A DNA stretch of 64,000 bases from Arcanobacterium sp. S3PF19 (GCF_000758825.1 NZ_JRMX01000014.1:62001-126000), one strand, 5' to 3'; positions 36,612-46,458 are shown, numbered from the stretch's first letter. A program made the numbers and translations. Notes: generated by a model not told the origin, from the sequence alone.

Positions 36612-36781
36612 GATAACTCTCCTTTCCCTTATCGCCGGAATCCGGCCAACCTACGCCTATTTTTTATCGATGCTGCCATTACTGTTCCCGGAAGAATATT
36701 TCCCTATTGCCGGATGTCCATAAGCACACCTGAGCACAGAGTGCCCCCATTTTACACTATCGAACCAAAATCACACGACAT

Positions 36782-36819
36782 AAAAACAGGACGCCCACTT
36801 TGCATCAAAATGAGCGTCC
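36782..36819 (-). terminator. Terminator of tRNA-Thr (TGT)
   Basis: A stem with about 12 pairs formed by GGACGCTCATTT and AAAGTGGGCGTCC on the minus strand (including some G-T pairs) is followed by TGTTTTTA. It lies just after the tRNA and ends its transcript. Confidence 0.7.
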
Positions 36820-36825
36820 CACCGG

Positions 36826-36898
36826 AGCCCCCTGTCAGACTCGAACTGACGACCTTCGCTTTACAAGAGCGGCGCTCTACCAACTGAGCTAAGGAGGC
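36826..36898 (-). tRNA. tRNA-Thr (anticodon TGT)
   Basis: Read on the minus strand, the acceptor GCCTCCT pairs with AGGGGGC (one G-T), the D arm is GCTC-AGTTGGTA-GAGC, and the anticodon stem-loop CCGCT-CTTGTAA-AGCGA gives anticodon TGT. The T arm GTCAG-TTCGAGT-CTGAC is perfect. The 3' end faces the accessory pocket; a rho-independent terminator lies just beyond it at 36782-36819. Confidence 0.95.
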
Positions 36899-37037
36899 AT
36901 TGCCTGCCGGTAACGGCCGAAACTGCTATCGGCGAGTTCAATCATGCCGGATAAGCGACTGCACGGCAAATTTTTGCGATACCGCGAAAATCAGGCACGT
37001 GTGCTTCGTCTTCACGGCCGCCTACCGGGAGAGCCGC

Positions 37038-37847
37038 TTACTTTGCCTTAGCCGCCAATTCATCCAGATACCCGGAGAATCCGTTTTTTCCGTAATCTTT
37101 TACTTCTTTTCCGTTCAGAGTCACTGTGGGCGTACCCTCGAAGCCCGCGGCCGTAAAACTGTCGGTGGCTTTCTTCACCACGTCCGCCCACTGCCCGGAG
37201 CCGACCGAAGCCGGCAGATCGTTTACCACATCCTGCGGCACACCGGCTTCTTTTGCGATTTTCGCAATATCGGCGGCTGTCGGGGGCCTGCCTGTTCTGT
37301 CTTCCAGGAACTGCTTCGTTTTCGCAAACAGCCCCTGCTGGAATTTTTGATACTGTTTCGGCGCATACGTGGCCACATAGAACGAAGCCGCGGCACCCAT
37401 AATCGAGCTTTCGTGGCCCATAATTGCCACGGGGTAGTTGATAAACTGCACTGTGCCCTCATGCGTATGACGGACGATGGCGTCCTTCGACGAATTCTCG
37501 AGCTCCGCACAGTGAATACACATATAATCCGTGTACATCGCAAGCTGCGGAATATTCTCGCGCACCGAAGCGGTCGCCGCGCCCTGCGCGTCTACCGCAA
37601 TACCGTATTTCGGGGAAACGTTTTGCAGCCGTGCACTGCGCACACTTCCTCCGGATGCGCCCTGCTTTCCCGCAGACGAAGAAAGCGTCACAAACAGTGC
37701 AAACCCGGCTACGGCCAGCACGAACAGCACACATACGGCAATCAGAATTTTATTTCGGCGTGCCCGTCTCTCCTGCTCTTTACGCAGCATTCTTGCTTTC
37801 TCGCGCACTGCCTCGCGATGGCTTTTCCCACTCTGTTTCCCGTTCAT
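37038..37847 (-). CDS. DsbA-like thiol:disulfide oxidoreductase
   Basis: A 269-residue membrane-anchored thioredoxin-fold protein. A basic N-terminus (residues 1-33) is followed by one membrane helix (34-55), and the extracytoplasmic domain starts with the redox motif CIHC at residues 110-113 after LAMYTDYM. The remaining fold shows the DsbA-type helical insert with VPQDVVNDL and a cis-proline-like loop TPTVTLNGKEV. It would form or shuffle disulfide bonds in exported proteins. The ATG at 37847 has a GGAAGG-like ribosome site. It is close to the kinase gene but separate in function. Confidence 0.85.
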   Translation of the reverse strand: MNGKQSGKSHREAVREKARMLRKEQERRARRNKILIAVCVLFVLAVAGFALFVTLSSSAGKQGASGGSVRSARLQNVSPKYGIAVDAQGAATASVRENIPQLAMYTDYMCIHCAELENSSKDAIVRHTHEGTVQFINYPVAIMGHESSIMGAAASFYVATYAPKQYQKFQQGLFAKTKQFLEDRTGRPPTAADIAKIAKEAGVPQDVVNDLPASVGSGQWADVVKKATDSFTAAGFEGTPTVTLNGKEVKDYGKNGFSGYLDELAAKAK

Positions 37848-37866
37848 GCTTTCCTTCCGCCGTCCT

Positions 37867-39486
37867 CTAATAATTTAGCACGCCGATATTAAAATTTCCC
37901 GCATTCAGTGCCCGGATGCCCACCGCGCACACACCGGTCAGCACAAGCGCCCACAGCAGTCTGTACCGGATTCCGGGGGCAAGCGTACGGATCAGCACGC
38001 GCACGCCGGTACGCATCTTTTTGGCAAAAGGACTTCCCCACTGGACGGACACAAAAACAAGTGCCCCCAAAAGAGCCGCCTGCCGCGATTCGAAACCGGC
38101 CATATCCCGAAAACGCAGGCGCGTCTCCGGAAGAGAAAGTGCGTAAAGAGCCGCATACCCGCAACACAGGGCAAAAACTGAATTGACTGCGGTCCGGAGC
38201 ACGGAGCCGAGAAAAATATAAGGGGATTTCAGGAGCGAAAACACCGCACCGAGGCGGCCCTGATTTCCGCCGCGCAGCCGGCGCACCTGCATATCCAGCC
38301 ACAGAGATCCCAGAAAATCAAAAAACAGTGCCACGGCCGCACACAGACCGATACCGGCCGCAAAATTTGTCTTTCCGCCCAGAACGCAGGCAAAAACCGC
38401 CAAAGTAAGCGCACAGAGAAAAATGAGCACGGGAAAACGGCGGAGCGTCTTTATCTCCCGTTCCCCTGCCGGGAAATCGGATGCGGGCAAATCCGCTGCC
38501 GGAAAATCGCCGGCATCGGACAAATCGGCGGCGGCATTTTCCGGCCACGAAGACTGCGGCCACGAAGTTTCTGCCGCATCGGATCCCCGCGCCGGATCGC
38601 CGCGAAACGGAACCGGCTGCGTGAATTCGGGCAGTATCTGCGTCCTTTCCCCGGAAACGGGAATTATCCGCGTCGCGGGAATCTCCGGATTGCGGATTAT
38701 CTCCGTAAGGGCGGCGAAAGACAGCCGTTCTTCCAACCGGGGAGAAAGAGCGCGCCTGAATGCTTCGTCCAAAGTGCTGTTTCCCGTTTCCCCCTGCACC
38801 AAACCGGCAAGCACCCGATTCAGCACAACCTGCGGATCGCCTGTGCCGAAAGGCGGCGAACCCGTTGCGGCATACGCCAAAACGGCCGTCAGCGCCCACC
38901 TGTCGGCCGCCTCGTCGGGGGCAGCGCCGCGAATCACGCGCGGATCGCAGTAACCCGGAGTCTGCGCCACAAACCCGGTGCGGGTCAGTCTGGAATCATC
39001 TCCCAACTGCGCAATTCCAAAATCAATCAGCACGGGACGGTTATTGCGCATCATCACGTTTGCCGGTTTCAGATCGCGGTGCAGCACGCCGGCGCGGTGA
39101 ATGGATCTCAGAGCCGCATCCAGCTGCCCGCCCAGAGAAGCGAGATCTTCCTCGGTGAAACGCCCGTTTTCGCGTACATCCTGTTCCAGGGTGATCCCCT
39201 CGATCAGCTCCGTCACCAGAAAAATCTCATCCGCATCGAATTCCGCATCGATGATTTCGGCCGCGTATTCACTTTTAATCCGCTGCATTGCCGCCACTTC
39301 GCGGCGCAGTCTGGCACGCGCTTGCCCGTCTGCGGAAACACCCGGGTGAAGGAGTTTCAGCGCCACATGCACGCCGGCGCCGTCCACGGCTTCATAAACC
39401 GCGGACATTCCTCCCGCACCGATTCTGCGCAAAAGCGTATATCCGCCTATTTCTTTCCGCAAAAGACCCTCACACTGCCGGGGCAC
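37867..39486 (-). CDS. Membrane-bound Ser/Thr protein kinase
   Basis: A 539-residue Hanks-type kinase. Glycine-rich loop RIGAGGMSAVY (from residue 21), invariant lysine K44 in VALKLL, catalytic loop HRDLKPANV with D138, and DFG at 155-157 are all intact, so it should be active. After the kinase domain (to about 290) comes a low-complexity linker, then about five membrane spans (about 350-535). It has no PASTA repeats. Its targets are unknown. The GTG at 39486 is the likely start. The multi-span C-terminus differs from PknB-type kinases and may act as a sensor or anchor. Confidence 0.88.
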   Translation of the reverse strand: MPRQCEGLLRKEIGGYTLLRRIGAGGMSAVYEAVDGAGVHVALKLLHPGVSADGQARARLRREVAAMQRIKSEYAAEIIDAEFDADEIFLVTELIEGITLEQDVRENGRFTEEDLASLGGQLDAALRSIHRAGVLHRDLKPANVMMRNNRPVLIDFGIAQLGDDSRLTRTGFVAQTPGYCDPRVIRGAAPDEAADRWALTAVLAYAATGSPPFGTGDPQVVLNRVLAGLVQGETGNSTLDEAFRRALSPRLEERLSFAALTEIIRNPEIPATRIIPVSGERTQILPEFTQPVPFRGDPARGSDAAETSWPQSSWPENAAADLSDAGDFPAADLPASDFPAGEREIKTLRRFPVLIFLCALTLAVFACVLGGKTNFAAGIGLCAAVALFFDFLGSLWLDMQVRRLRGGNQGRLGAVFSLLKSPYIFLGSVLRTAVNSVFALCCGYAALYALSLPETRLRFRDMAGFESRQAALLGALVFVSVQWGSPFAKKMRTGVRVLIRTLAPGIRYRLLWALVLTGVCAVGIRALNAGNFNIGVLNY

Positions 39487-39716
39487 AGTCCGATATGCCC
39501 GTTTAGCAACATTTTACACACACACTCTCCCCGTTTTGCACGCCCCGCTTTCTGCTGCGAAAAGTAATCCCACTCACATTAAAATCGGCACTGGAAAAAT
39601 ACCGGATAATCATGTGATAATTATTTTCAGTGGTACACCGACGTGCCACCGTGCTTTATATAAGCACCTTTCACAACGGATCGTCCGACACGTACCTGTC
39701 GGTGAAGGGAAGAGTA

Positions 39717-40835
39717 ATGGCTACCGTTACTTTTGACGGCGCTACCCGCGTCTATCCGGGCTCGGAAAAGCCTGCTGTTGATTCATTAAATCTGGAAATC
39801 CGGGACGGAGAGTTTCTCGTTCTCGTCGGCCCCTCCGGCTGCGGCAAATCGACATCGCTGCGAATGCTCGCCGGCCTTGAGGATGTAAACAGCGGACGAA
39901 TTCTAATCGGAGACCGCGACGTCACCAACGTCACTCCGAAAGAACGCGATATCGCCATGGTGTTCCAGAACTACGCACTCTATCCGCATATGACCGTAGC
40001 GGACAATATGGGCTTCGCCCTGAAAATCGCAGGCGTGGACAAGGCGGAAATCCGCAGGCGCGTGGAAGAGGCCGCGCGTATTTTGGATCTGACCCAGTAT
40101 CTCGACCGGAAACCGAAAGCACTTTCCGGCGGACAGCGTCAGCGTGTGGCGATGGGCCGCGCGATTGTGCGCAAGCCGCAGGTGTTCCTGATGGACGAAC
40201 CGCTTTCCAATCTGGACGCAAAGCTCCGTGTGCAGACCCGCACACAGATCGCCTCTCTGCAGCGCGAACTCGGCGTAACCACCGTTTATGTGACGCACGA
40301 CCAGACCGAGGCCCTGACGATGGGCGACAGGATCGCCGTCCTGAAAGACGGAATTCTGCAGCAGGTGGCTTCGCCGGATGAGATGTTCTCCAGGCCGGCA
40401 AACGCCTTCGTGGCAGGATTCATCGGCTCGCCGGCAATGAATCTCGGCGACTGGCGCGTTGAGGGCGACAGCGCCAAGTTTGGCGAAGCAACCGTAATGC
40501 TGCCCGAATCCGTGAAGAGCGCGATCGGATCGGAAGATAAAGTTACGATCGGCATCCGTCCGGAAGGGTTTGAGATTGCCGAACCGGGTATCGACACGAT
40601 CCCGCTGAAAGTTACTTTCGTCGAACATCTCGGTTCAGATTCCTATGTGTACGGCACAATCGCCGGAGAGGAAAACGAAGAATCCCGTTTCGGCTCGGGA
40701 GACAACTCCGAAACGATGGTTGTTCGCGTACCCCCGGAGCGGAAAGTCGCGCAGGACCAGGTGATTAATCTGCGTCCGCGCCCCGGACACATCCACTTCT
40801 TCTCTGCCGTTTCCGGAAAGCGTCTGGGAGACTGA
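39717..40835 (+). CDS. MsmK/UgpC-type sugar ABC ATPase
   Basis: A 372-residue ATPase with Walker A VGPSGCGKSTS, signature ALSGGQRQRVAMGRAI, Walker B VFLMDEPLSNLD and switch histidine in YVTHDQTEAL, followed by a C-terminal TOBE-type regulatory domain (about 240-372). This is the multi-transporter type that can energise several carbohydrate importers. It stands alone, with no binding protein or permease beside it, so it probably serves the transporter at 575-3702 and others in the genome. The ATG at 39717 has GAAGGGA upstream; a longer frame begins at 39630 without one. Confidence 0.93.
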   Translation: MATVTFDGATRVYPGSEKPAVDSLNLEIRDGEFLVLVGPSGCGKSTSLRMLAGLEDVNSGRILIGDRDVTNVTPKERDIAMVFQNYALYPHMTVADNMGFALKIAGVDKAEIRRRVEEAARILDLTQYLDRKPKALSGGQRQRVAMGRAIVRKPQVFLMDEPLSNLDAKLRVQTRTQIASLQRELGVTTVYVTHDQTEALTMGDRIAVLKDGILQQVASPDEMFSRPANAFVAGFIGSPAMNLGDWRVEGDSAKFGEATVMLPESVKSAIGSEDKVTIGIRPEGFEIAEPGIDTIPLKVTFVEHLGSDSYVYGTIAGEENEESRFGSGDNSETMVVRVPPERKVAQDQVINLRPRPGHIHFFSAVSGKRLGD

Positions 40836-40869
40836 CATTCCGTATTGCGCAGAGAAATAACCCGTGATG

Positions 40870-40907
40870 CGGGAGGAACTGCAGTGTGCAGTTCCTCCCG
40901 CGTTTTT
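40870..40907 (+). terminator. Rho-independent terminator after MsmK-type gene
   Basis: A 14-base-pair stem (40870-40883 and 40887-40900) with a three-base loop is followed by CGTTTTT. It is a textbook terminator and separates the ATPase from the DUF4032 gene. Confidence 0.92.
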
Positions 40908-40962
40908 CATGCCACACCCAAAAGCCGCAAAAACAGAAAATCTTTCCTTTAGAATGGAAAAT

Positions 40963-42231
40963 ATGAACCACATTCTCAACATTACCGCCGCCGACGTTGA
41001 ACCGCGTCTGCTGGATCTGCCGTGGAATCTGCCGCTGCGCGAATGGCCGGACGACGTGATCATCGCCCTGCCGCGCGGTATTTCCCGCCACGTAGTGCGT
41101 TTTGCCAATCTGAACGGGAAAACGGTGGCGGTAAAGGAAATCAGCGAAGACCTCGCCCGCCACGAATATTCCACCCTGCGCAGCCTCTACCGCCTCTCGG
41201 GCTCGTGCGTAGAACCCGTGGCAATCGTAAACAACCGTTTTACCGCCGACGGACAGCCGCTGAATGCCGCGCTGGTCACCCGGCACCTGCCGTTTTCCCT
41301 TCCCTACCGTGCGGTATTCGGCCAGTCGGGAATGCGCGGGGAAACGGTCAACAGACTGATGGACGCACTGAGCGTGCTGATCGTCCGGCTGCACCTGATC
41401 GGTTTTTACTGGGGAGACATTTCGCTGTCAAACACACTTTTCCGCCGCGACGCCGGGGAATACGCCGCATATCTGGTAGATGCGGAAACCGGGGAGCTCT
41501 TCCCGCACATTTCGGACGGAAAACGCGAATACGATGTGGAAACGGCGCATCTGAACATTATCGGGGAATTGATGGATTTGCAGGCGGGCGGAATCCTGAT
41601 GCAGGAATACGACGCCATTGAAATCGGAAACCGTTTTCTGGACCGCTACCACAAACTCTGGGACGAACTGACCGGCGAGGAATCTTTCTCAATTAACGAC
41701 AAATGGCGTGTGGACCAGCGAATTCAGCGCCTTAACGAACTGGGCTTCGACGTCGCGGAGCTGAAGATGACTGCCGACATTAACGGCACAACCATGTCGA
41801 TCCGCCCCCGGGTGGTGGACGCCGGACATTATTCGAGACGGCTCATGCGCCTGACCGGCCTGGATGTGGAAGAAGCGCAGGCCCGCAGAATGATAAACGA
41901 TATGAAACAGTATCGTGTGCTCAGCGGAAACCAGGATACAAATTTGGCGATTGTGGCCCACGAATGGATGCAGAATGTATATGAGCCGACTATCCGTGCG
42001 ATCCCCCGGGAACTGCGCGGAAAACTGGAACCGGCACAGATTTTCCATGAGGTCCTCGAACACCGCTGGTATATTTCGGAAAAAGCAGGCCACGACGTAA
42101 GCATGCAGGAAGCGATAGACTCATATATTAATCAGATTCTGAAAAACAGACCGGATGAGGCGGCGCTGCTCGGGCAAAGCGTGGGCGAAAAACCCGAACC
42201 GGACGAAGACTGGTCCGGATATCTTGCCTAA
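40963..42231 (+). CDS. DUF4032 protein with kinase-like segment
   Basis: A 422-residue protein of the actinobacterial DUF4032 family. The N-terminal half resembles lipopolysaccharide-kinase-type folds: KTVAVKEISED has the lysine, and FYWGDISLSNTLF resembles the catalytic loop. No activity has been shown for the family. The ATG at 40963 sits seven bases after TAGAAT (40950-40955), giving a leaderless message; an in-frame ATG at 40954 would overlap the promoter. A longer frame from 40864 begins before the terminator of the previous gene and is not used. Confidence 0.8.
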   Translation: MNHILNITAADVEPRLLDLPWNLPLREWPDDVIIALPRGISRHVVRFANLNGKTVAVKEISEDLARHEYSTLRSLYRLSGSCVEPVAIVNNRFTADGQPLNAALVTRHLPFSLPYRAVFGQSGMRGETVNRLMDALSVLIVRLHLIGFYWGDISLSNTLFRRDAGEYAAYLVDAETGELFPHISDGKREYDVETAHLNIIGELMDLQAGGILMQEYDAIEIGNRFLDRYHKLWDELTGEESFSINDKWRVDQRIQRLNELGFDVAELKMTADINGTTMSIRPRVVDAGHYSRRLMRLTGLDVEEAQARRMINDMKQYRVLSGNQDTNLAIVAHEWMQNVYEPTIRAIPRELRGKLEPAQIFHEVLEHRWYISEKAGHDVSMQEAIDSYINQILKNRPDEAALLGQSVGEKPEPDEDWSGYLA

Positions 42232-42290
42232 ACCGAATCCCTGCCAAGGCCCCAAACTGCCGGCCGGCAAAACCGCCGGCCCCGCATTTG

Positions 42291-42312
42291 CCGAAACCTG
42301 ATCCGGTTTCGG
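42291..42312. terminator. Bidirectional terminator between DUF4032 and recR
   Basis: The repeat CCGAAACC (42291-42298) and GGTTTCGG (42305-42312) forms an eight-base-pair stem with a six-base loop, with another GC-rich hairpin just before it. It lies between two convergent genes and probably ends both, though T-runs are weak. Confidence 0.5.
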
Positions 42313-42319
42313 GTAGATC

Positions 42320-42934
42320 CTACTCCGATGTGCTGATTCGCCGGCGGCCCTCCAGAGCGCGCGAAAGAGTAATTTCGTCTGCGTATTCCAAATCCCCGCC
42401 GACGGGAAGCCCGGAAGCCAGACGCGATACGTCCACTCCCATGCCGGAAAGATTCACCGCCAAATAGGTGGCTGTTGCCTCTCCTTCCACGTTGGGGTTC
42501 ATTGCCAGAATCACTTCCTGCACTTTTCCGTCTGCCAGACGCGCATACAGTTCGCGAATCCGCAGCTGCTGCGGTCCGATTCCCCCAATCGGGTCTATCG
42601 CCCCGCCAAGCACATGGTATTTTCCGCGGTATTCCCGGGTGCGTTCGATAGCCACAATATCGCGCGATTCTTCAACCACGCAAAGCACGGAATCCAGGCG
42701 ACGCGGATCGGAACATATTTTGCATATCTCCTCTTCCGTAACGCTTCCGCACACGCTGCAGAAACGAACTCTCGTTTTCACCGCTTCCAGAGCCGCAATA
42801 AGCGCTTTTACTTCCGCATCTTCCGCTTCCAGGAGATGAAAGGCAATTCTTTGCGCGCTCTTCGGACCCACACCGGGAAGCCGTCCAAGTTCGTCGATCA
42901 GTTCCTGTACTGCGCCGTCATATATTCCTGCCAC
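42320..42934 (-). CDS. recR: Recombination mediator RecR
   Basis: A 204-residue DNA repair protein that, with RecF/RecO, loads RecA at gaps. The helix-hairpin-helix region [19 protein letters not shown], the four-cysteine zinc finger (FCSVCGS ... CKIC) and the Toprim segment [15 protein letters not shown] are all present and in order. The GTG at 42934 overlaps the dnaX stop by one base, giving the widespread dnaX-recR unit. Length is standard. Confidence 0.95.
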   Translation of the reverse strand: MAGIYDGAVQELIDELGRLPGVGPKSAQRIAFHLLEAEDAEVKALIAALEAVKTRVRFCSVCGSVTEEEICKICSDPRRLDSVLCVVEESRDIVAIERTREYRGKYHVLGGAIDPIGGIGPQQLRIRELYARLADGKVQEVILAMNPNVEGEATATYLAVNLSGMGVDVSRLASGLPVGGDLEYADEITLSRALEGRRRISTSE

Positions 42935-45084
42935 TATTCACCCTCTTTGTTTGGTATTTCCTCAATCACCGTGCCGTCCAGCTCTTTGAGCACCACATTC
43001 ACCCCTGCATACTCGGAGCGCGAAATACTCGGATCGTCCGGGGAAACCTCTTCCCATTCGGATTCCGTTTCCTCTTCCCGGTTGGGTTGCACACCCGTTT
43101 CTCCGTTGTACTGCCCGGGATCTTCGCCCGGCGAAACCACGCCGGGATTCAGGGGCATCCGCGACGGGGGAAAATTTCGCGGCTGTTCTTTGGCAGTTTC
43201 CGGCGAAGATGCAGAACCCGTGGAGGCGGAAGGCTCAAAATGAACGGTGGGCAGATCGGGAATGTCGGTGAAGAAGAACGTATCTTCTTCCGGCGGAGGA
43301 GTAAATTTAAAATTGTTTTCCGGCTGCGGAGCCTGCGAAGCCGGCTGCGAATTATCCCGCTGCCGGCCCGGCACTTTTGGGTGCTGCCCACCGATCTGCG
43401 CCCCGGGTGGGGTTTGCCCGGCGGGAAAATCCGGTCCGGCGGGAGAATCCTGCGCAGCCGAAGATACCTGCACGGCCTGCACTCTGGTCTTCAGCCCGGT
43501 AATTTCATAAACCGTAAATGCCACCGTGTCCAATACGGGAATTGTGCGGTTAAATGTTTTCACCCAATGCGCATTACCGAAAGCAACGCTCAGTATGCCG
43601 TTTTCATATTTTGCCACGCCCTGCGCATTTTTCAGCAGTCCGGCCGCGGCGGCGGATTTTTTGCCCGCGACTTCCAAGATCTTCTCCCAGCTGCCGCTAA
43701 TCAGGGAATAATCTCCGTTCTGCGCTGCCGATCGGGACTGCCCCTGCCGCGCAGATTCTTCTTTCTCCGCCGCCGGGTGGGTGTGCGCAGCGGCGGGACG
43801 CTCAGGACGCGGGGATAGGGAAGAGGCAGATTCTTCGGCAGAAACAGAGTTTTGCGTTGCCGCTTTTGCCGCCGTTAAAGCAGCCGCGGCACCTGCGGAA
43901 TTTTTAGCCGCATTCTCCACCGGCGTATTAAAGGAACCTCCCGCCGAAGGGAAAGCAGAGCGGAGGCCTGCAGCTCCCTGCTCCCGGCTAAGCATAATTA
44001 GCCGCGCGCACAGCAATTCGAGCTGCAGACGCGGAGCGGTGGCTCCGGCCATCGTGCCCAACGCCTCATTTACCAAATCGGCCGCACCCGAAGCCAGTTT
44101 TGCCCCCACGGCCTGCGACTGTGCGGTCATGATCCGATACCTGTCTTCCGGCACGGAGACGAACACATTACGCACACTTTCGTCCGCCAGAGCAATAATC
44201 ACCAAATCCCGCAAACGCCGCAGCAAATCTTCCGCAAAACGCCGCGGATCGTGCCCGGAGTTCACAATTTTTTCCACAACCCCGAAAACGGCAGCGCCGT
44301 CACTGCGGGCCAATGCATCCACCGCTTCGTCGAGAAGATCTGCCGATGTGTATCCGAGCAGGGCAACGGCACGGTTATAATCCAGGGTATTTCCCTCGCT
44401 CCCGCCAATAATCTGATCGAGAACGGAAAGAGTGTCGCGCACGGAACCCGTTCCGGCCCGAACCACAAGGGAAAGCACTTCGTTTGGTGCGGTGATTCCC
44501 TCTTTTTCGCATACGCTGCGCAGATAATCCGTCAGAATCTGCGGCGGCACAAGGCGAAATGGGTAATGATGCGTGCGGGAGCGGATTGTTCCGATCACTT
44601 TTTCGGGTTCTGTGGTGGCAAAAATAAACTTCACGTGCGGCGGAGGTTCTTCCACCAATTTCAGCAAAGCGTTGAACCCCTGATTCGTCACCATATGCGC
44701 TTCGTCGATAATGAAAATTTTAAACCGATCCCGAACCGGGGCAAATCCTGCCTGTTCACGCAGTTCACGCGCGTCGTCAACTCCCCCGTGCGAAGCGGCG
44801 TCCAGCTCTGCGACGTCCAGCGAACCGGATCCGCCGCGCGAGAGTTCCACACAGGACTCGCATTTGCCGCACGGTACGGCCGTCGGATATTCCGCACAGT
44901 TCAGACAGCGCGCCAAAATCCGCGCAGAAGTGGTTTTTCCGCAGCCGCGCGGACCGGAAAACAGGTAAGCATGGGTGGTCCGCCCCGCTTCGAGCGCAGC
45001 CGTCAAAGGCTTGGTCACGTGCTCCTGACCGATCACTTCTTCAAAATTTTCAGGCCGGTAACGGCGATACAACGCAATGCTCAC
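42934..45084 (-). CDS. dnaX: DNA polymerase III tau/gamma subunit
   Basis: A 716-residue clamp-loader subunit. The AAA+ module begins [18 protein letters not shown], with Walker [12 protein letters not shown], a zinc-binding set CLNCAEY ... CGKCESC, and IIDEAHMV. A conserved domain III follows (to about 400), then a low-complexity Pro/Ala/Ser region and a C-terminal acidic tail that in other species contacts the polymerase. The GTG at 45084 stands seven bases after TAAAAT (45097-45092), hence a leaderless message. A longer upstream frame is discarded. It is coupled to recR. Confidence 0.94.
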   Translation of the reverse strand: MSIALYRRYRPENFEEVIGQEHVTKPLTAALEAGRTTHAYLFSGPRGCGKTTSARILARCLNCAEYPTAVPCGKCESCVELSRGGSGSLDVAELDAASHGGVDDARELREQAGFAPVRDRFKIFIIDEAHMVTNQGFNALLKLVEEPPPHVKFIFATTEPEKVIGTIRSRTHHYPFRLVPPQILTDYLRSVCEKEGITAPNEVLSLVVRAGTGSVRDTLSVLDQIIGGSEGNTLDYNRAVALLGYTSADLLDEAVDALARSDGAAVFGVVEKIVNSGHDPRRFAEDLLRRLRDLVIIALADESVRNVFVSVPEDRYRIMTAQSQAVGAKLASGAADLVNEALGTMAGATAPRLQLELLCARLIMLSREQGAAGLRSAFPSAGGSFNTPVENAAKNSAGAAAALTAAKAATQNSVSAEESASSLSPRPERPAAAHTHPAAEKEESARQGQSRSAAQNGDYSLISGSWEKILEVAGKKSAAAAGLLKNAQGVAKYENGILSVAFGNAHWVKTFNRTIPVLDTVAFTVYEITGLKTRVQAVQVSSAAQDSPAGPDFPAGQTPPGAQIGGQHPKVPGRQRDNSQPASQAPQPENNFKFTPPPEEDTFFFTDIPDLPTVHFEPSASTGSASSPETAKEQPRNFPPSRMPLNPGVVSPGEDPGQYNGETGVQPNREEETESEWEEVSPDDPSISRSEYAGVNVVLKELDGTVIEEIPNKEGE

Positions 45085-45186
45085 AACGTGTATTTTACAG
45101 AACTTTACGCCAAGCACTCCACCCGGCCGGCTGATTGTGGATAACCTCCCGGGAGAATTTCCGCGCAAAACGCGCAGACGCCCAAA

Positions 45187-46230
45187 TTAACGCAAAATTA
45201 CGGTGTCACGCGCCATCGAGGTATCCACGGAAATACCCAGACCCGAAGGCTCCACTCCGTTGCGCACCATCTCCCAACCCAAAGTCGCAATCATCGCGCC
45301 GTTGTCGGTGCAGTAACGGATCGGGGGAATCCTCACGTTCAGTCCGCTGCGCCGGGCCTCTTCCTGTGCCAGTTCACGCAGCCGCGAATTGGCGGAGAAA
45401 CCGCCCCCGACCACCAGTGTGTCACAGCCGTTTGCACGGACCGCGGCAATGGCTTTTTCCACCAGTGCCCCGGATACAGCTTCCTGGAATCCGGCGGCAA
45501 TATCGGCTTTCGGAATCTCTTCCCCGCGTTCCCGCAGCCCCTCGATATGCCGTGCAACCGCGGTTTTCAGTCCCGAAAACGAATAATCGTATTTATGCAG
45601 CTCCAGGTTCTTTCCCGACTGCAGCGCGCGCGGAAAACGAATCTTTGTCGCATCTCCCTCCCGCGCCAGCCTGTCTACGTGCGGACCGCCGGGATACGGC
45701 AAACCGAGCAAACGTCCCACTTTGTCGAAAGCCTCTCCGGCCGCATCATCCAAAGTGCCGCCCAGTTCAACTACGTCCGTGGCTATATTGCGCACAAGCA
45801 TCAAATGCGAATGTCCGCCGCTGACTGCCAGACCGACAAATTTTTCGGGAAAATCCCCGTGAACCAGACGGTCCACCGCAAGATGCGCAATAATGTGGTT
45901 TACGCCGTAAAACGGTTTTCCCAATGCCAGAGCCAGCGCTTTCGCCGCCGAAACACCCACTATCAGCGAACCGATCAGTCCGGGGCCGGCGGTGGCCGCC
46001 ACGGCGTCAACTTCGTCAAGCGTAACACCCGCCTTCTCCAGGGCAGCGTGCAGCGTCGGCACAAAAGATTCCAGATGCGCACGCGAAGCAATTTCGGGGA
46101 TGATTCCGCCAAAACGCGCATATTCGTCCATGGATGTGGCCGTTACGTCGGCAAGCAGTTCCCCGTCGCGCACGAGAGCCACTCCGGTTTCGTCACAGGA
46201 GGTTTCAACCCCAAGAATCAGTTCACTCAT
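45187..46230 (-). CDS. tsaD: tRNA threonylcarbamoyltransferase TsaD
   Basis: A 347-residue enzyme for the t6A37 modification of tRNAs that read ANN codons. It starts ILGVETSCDETGVAL, contains VAATAGPGLIGSLIVG and the metal-binding histidines in YGVNHIIAHLAVD, and later SGGHSHLML and VVGGGFSANSRLR. It would work with TsaB/TsaE and TsaC, which are not in the window. The ATG at 46230 lies seven bases after TACAAT (46243-46238), so it is leaderless. Confidence 0.96.
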   Translation of the reverse strand: MSELILGVETSCDETGVALVRDGELLADVTATSMDEYARFGGIIPEIASRAHLESFVPTLHAALEKAGVTLDEVDAVAATAGPGLIGSLIVGVSAAKALALALGKPFYGVNHIIAHLAVDRLVHGDFPEKFVGLAVSGGHSHLMLVRNIATDVVELGGTLDDAAGEAFDKVGRLLGLPYPGGPHVDRLAREGDATKIRFPRALQSGKNLELHKYDYSFSGLKTAVARHIEGLRERGEEIPKADIAAGFQEAVSGALVEKAIAAVRANGCDTLVVGGGFSANSRLRELAQEEARRSGLNVRIPPIRYCTDNGAMIATLGWEMVRNGVEPSGLGISVDTSMARDTVILR

Positions 46231-46330
46231 ACTGTCAATTGTAATGCCCGGGAGACGCTTTACGCAGTTCCGGCGAAGACTGTAAGCGAATATATAAGAA
46301 ATTCAGCGCAACGGCTTTATGTATGCCAAA

Positions 46331-46423
46331 ATAAAGGACTTCCCACGCACCCGCCGGAGCTCCCGTGCCCTTGCTGCGATCAGGCCCTGGGGGATTCCGG
46401 AAGACGGCGCCGCGTGGGAAGTC
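46331..46423 (-). ncRNA. ffs: Signal recognition particle RNA (4.5S type)
   Basis: A minus-strand RNA of about 90 bases starting near 46423. Its ends pair (GACTTCCCACGC with GCGTGGGAAGTC), an inner helix CGCCG/CGGCG follows, and the apical part has the SRP domain IV internal loop, CAGG on one side and AGCA on the other. A -35 TTGCCG (46458-46453), 17-base spacer and -10 TAAAAT (46435-46430) lie just upstream, and the 3' end runs into CTTTATTTT. Position near dnaX and tRNA-Ser is the usual actinobacterial place for ffs. The apical loop reads GCC-TGAT-CGC rather than the standard GGAA tetraloop, so confidence is not full. Confidence 0.75.
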
Positions 46424-46429
46424 GGGTTT

Positions 46430-46458
46430 ATTTTACCAATTTCAAAAAAGAACGGCAA
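46430..46458 (-). promoter_or_regulatory. Promoter of the SRP RNA
   Basis: TTGCCG, a 17-base spacer and TAAAAT end six bases before the predicted 5' end of the RNA. This near-consensus promoter decides the strand of the RNA. Confidence 0.75.
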
